From DAOSVX01 sp035379765 (lineage in GTDB: Bacteria; Bacillota_I; Bacilli_A; RF39; UBA660), in assembly GCA_035379765.1 (NCBI GenBank), contig DAOSVX010000004.1, positions 1 through 24,003 of the forward strand: a DNA stretch of 24,003 bases. The letters are read 5' to 3'. The notes beneath the pieces were generated by a model. The model was not told where the DNA came from, did no database searches, and worked only from the letters and a program-made list of their open reading frames with translations. Within the stretch, counting starts at the first letter, position 1; each line of letters starts with the position of its first letter. Positions 23,355 to 24,003 of this stretch are shown here, piece after piece. Position numbers and translations under genes: made by a program.

Positions 23355-23541
23355 AATATTTATATACATAATAGTGACTTTAACTTGTTCTTTTGCTTTA
23401 AGTGGAATAAATTTTAATAATTTTTTTAAAAAGAATAAAGTTATAGAAGCAAAAACATTTATTATAGTAATGGCATTAGCACTTAGTTACTTGGCAACAA
23501 ATTTTATAGTTGATTTTTTAGAAGTAAGTAAAATATTGTAA
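23341..23541 (+). CDS. Small DUF1146-family (YwzB-like) integral membrane protein
   Basis: A 66-aa protein with two hydrophobic segments: about residues 5-20 (IFIYIIVTLTCSFALSG) and 36-58 (TFIIVMALALSYLATNFIVDFL). The loop NFNNFFKKNKVIEAK resembles the central NIEKFVKKNHVLQV of Bacillus YwzB, and the ALSYLATNFIVDFL helix resembles the GYTVSNFFLNYL end of that family. Function is unknown. ATG 23341 lies within the end of rpiB (14-nt overlap). An in-frame ATG at 23326 would add five residues; neither has a good ribosome site, so translation may be coupled to rpiB. In Bacillus ywzB lies near the atp operon and murAA. Confidence 0.75.
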   Translation: MEKYKIFIYIIVTLTCSFALSGINFNNFFKKNKVIEAKTFIIVMALALSYLATNFIVDFLEVSKIL

Positions 23542-23567
23542 AAGTACTAATAAAGTACTTTTATTTT
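23539..23567 (+). terminator. Intrinsic terminator of rpiB-DUF1146
   Basis: A perfect 10-bp stem (23539-23548 with 23554-23563) and 5-nt loop, starting at the stop codon, with T-rich sequence on its 3' side. The flanking A- and T-runs could let it work in both directions. Confidence 0.75.
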
Positions 23568-23605
23568 GAAAAACAGATTAGCTGATAGTTAACATGGAGG
23601 AACTT

Positions 23606-24003
23606 GTGATAAAAATAATAATAGTAGAGGATGAAAAAAGGACTCAAGAACAAATTAAGAAAATAGTGATAGAAACATTGTTTTCCACCAATTTAGAATT
23701 TGAAATTAAAATTTTTAATAAATATAATGAAAACCTTCAGCAGCTAATAAGTGATGAATCTTTACAAAAAATATTTTTATTAGATATAGAGCTTAATTCA
23801 AATATTTCTGGAATAAACATTGCTGATATGATAAGAAAAAATGATTGGGAAAGTGAAATAATTTTTTTAACCAATCATGATAAAATGTTTGAACCGGTTT
23901 ATAGAAATATTTATAAAGTCTTTGATTTTATTGAAAAATATCATAACTTAAATGAAAGATTAAAAAAAGATTTAAAAAAAATAGTAGCTCAAAATTATGA
24001 TAA
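23606..24003 (+). CDS. Response regulator receiver domain, AgrA-like (cut by window edge)
   Basis: 132 codons of a two-component response regulator are visible. The fold markers are strand 1 IKIIIVEDE with the acidic pair Glu8-Asp9, the phospho-acceptor Asp60 in FLLDIEL, SGINIADMIRKNDWESEIIFLTNH with the Thr89 switch residue, and a Lys at 111 in KVFDFIEK. The LDIEL and DFIEK segments resemble AgrA/LytTR-type regulators of Gram-positive peptide signalling. The expected LytTR DNA-binding domain would lie beyond the window, so the class is inference. GTG 23606 is chosen because GGAGG (23596-23600) sits 5 nt upstream; an in-frame ATG at 23594 overlaps that site and is less likely. It starts a new transcription unit after a strong terminator, but no clear promoter is seen. 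Confidence 0.8.
   Translation, partial: MIKIIIVEDEKRTQEQIKKIVIETLFSTNLEFEIKIFNKYNENLQQLISDESLQKIFLLDIELNSNISGINIADMIRKNDWESEIIFLTNHDKMFEPVYRNIYKVFDFIEKYHNLNERLKKDLKKIVAQNYD

Noticed and set aside
1..24003. CRISPR arrays, insertion sequences, tRNA or rRNA genes
   Set aside because: No regularly spaced repeats, transposase-like ORFs, or tRNA/rRNA signatures were recognised by eye on either strand.

Overview
The window is the replication-origin neighbourhood of a very AT-rich, walled, low-GC Gram-positive bacterium (Firmicutes, class Bacilli in the broad sense). Gene content and order resemble a compacted Bacillus origin region. The base composition suggests an uncultured gut-type Bacilli or Erysipelotrichia-like or Mollicute-relative lineage; that placement is inference. 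The code is standard: recF and rsmG end on TGA, while Trp is encoded by TGG. MurA, an RNA polymerase delta subunit and a ComK-like protein argue against a true wall-less mycoplasma.

Layout. Positions 1-7877 are all on the minus strand. Read away from the origin they are dnaA, dnaN, a comK-like gene, recF, gyrB and gyrA (cut by the left edge). Positions 7878-8203 are the gene-free core of oriC, with about ten DnaA-box-like 9-mers; a second small box cluster lies between dnaA and dnaN (bipartite origin). From 8204 onward every gene is on the plus strand: rnpA-yidC-jag, mnmE-mnmG-rsmG, noc, argS-rpoE-prfA-prmC, fba-murA, rpmE, a sugar-transfer-type ATP-grasp gene, rpiB, a DUF1146 membrane protein, and the start of an AgrA-like response regulator cut by the right edge. 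All genes run with replication, diverging from oriC.

How the parts work together. The left arm makes the initiator, sliding clamp, recombination mediator and gyrase. The right arm makes RNase P protein, the YidC insertase with Jag/KhpB, the MnmE-MnmG tRNA-wobble enzymes, RsmG, and the nucleoid-occlusion factor Noc. It then carries a translation block (ArgS, RF1 and its methylase PrmC, L31) mixed with sugar metabolism and wall synthesis (aldolase, MurA, RpiB), like a condensed version of the Bacillus argS/rpoE/fba/murA/rpmE/prfA/rpiB region.

Most interesting points. (1) A ComK-family gene sits between dnaN and recF, where yaaA normally lies. It starts with TTG, and its strong Shine-Dalgarno can pair over 14 bp with an upstream arm. 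A candidate promoter sits inside the hairpin loop, so dnaA-dnaN read-through RNA should hide the ribosome site while RNA from the local promoter should expose it. (2) The ParB-family protein looks like Noc by position, specificity residues and C-terminal domain, and a perfect copy of the known Noc-binding palindrome lies 4 kb away at the mnmE promoter. This Noc lacks the usual N-terminal membrane helix and carries a linker of about 170 residues. (3) A recF promoter is built into the 5' arm of the comK terminator. (4) rpmH is missing from its usual place. (5) A perfect DnaA box overlaps the GTG start codon of dnaA.
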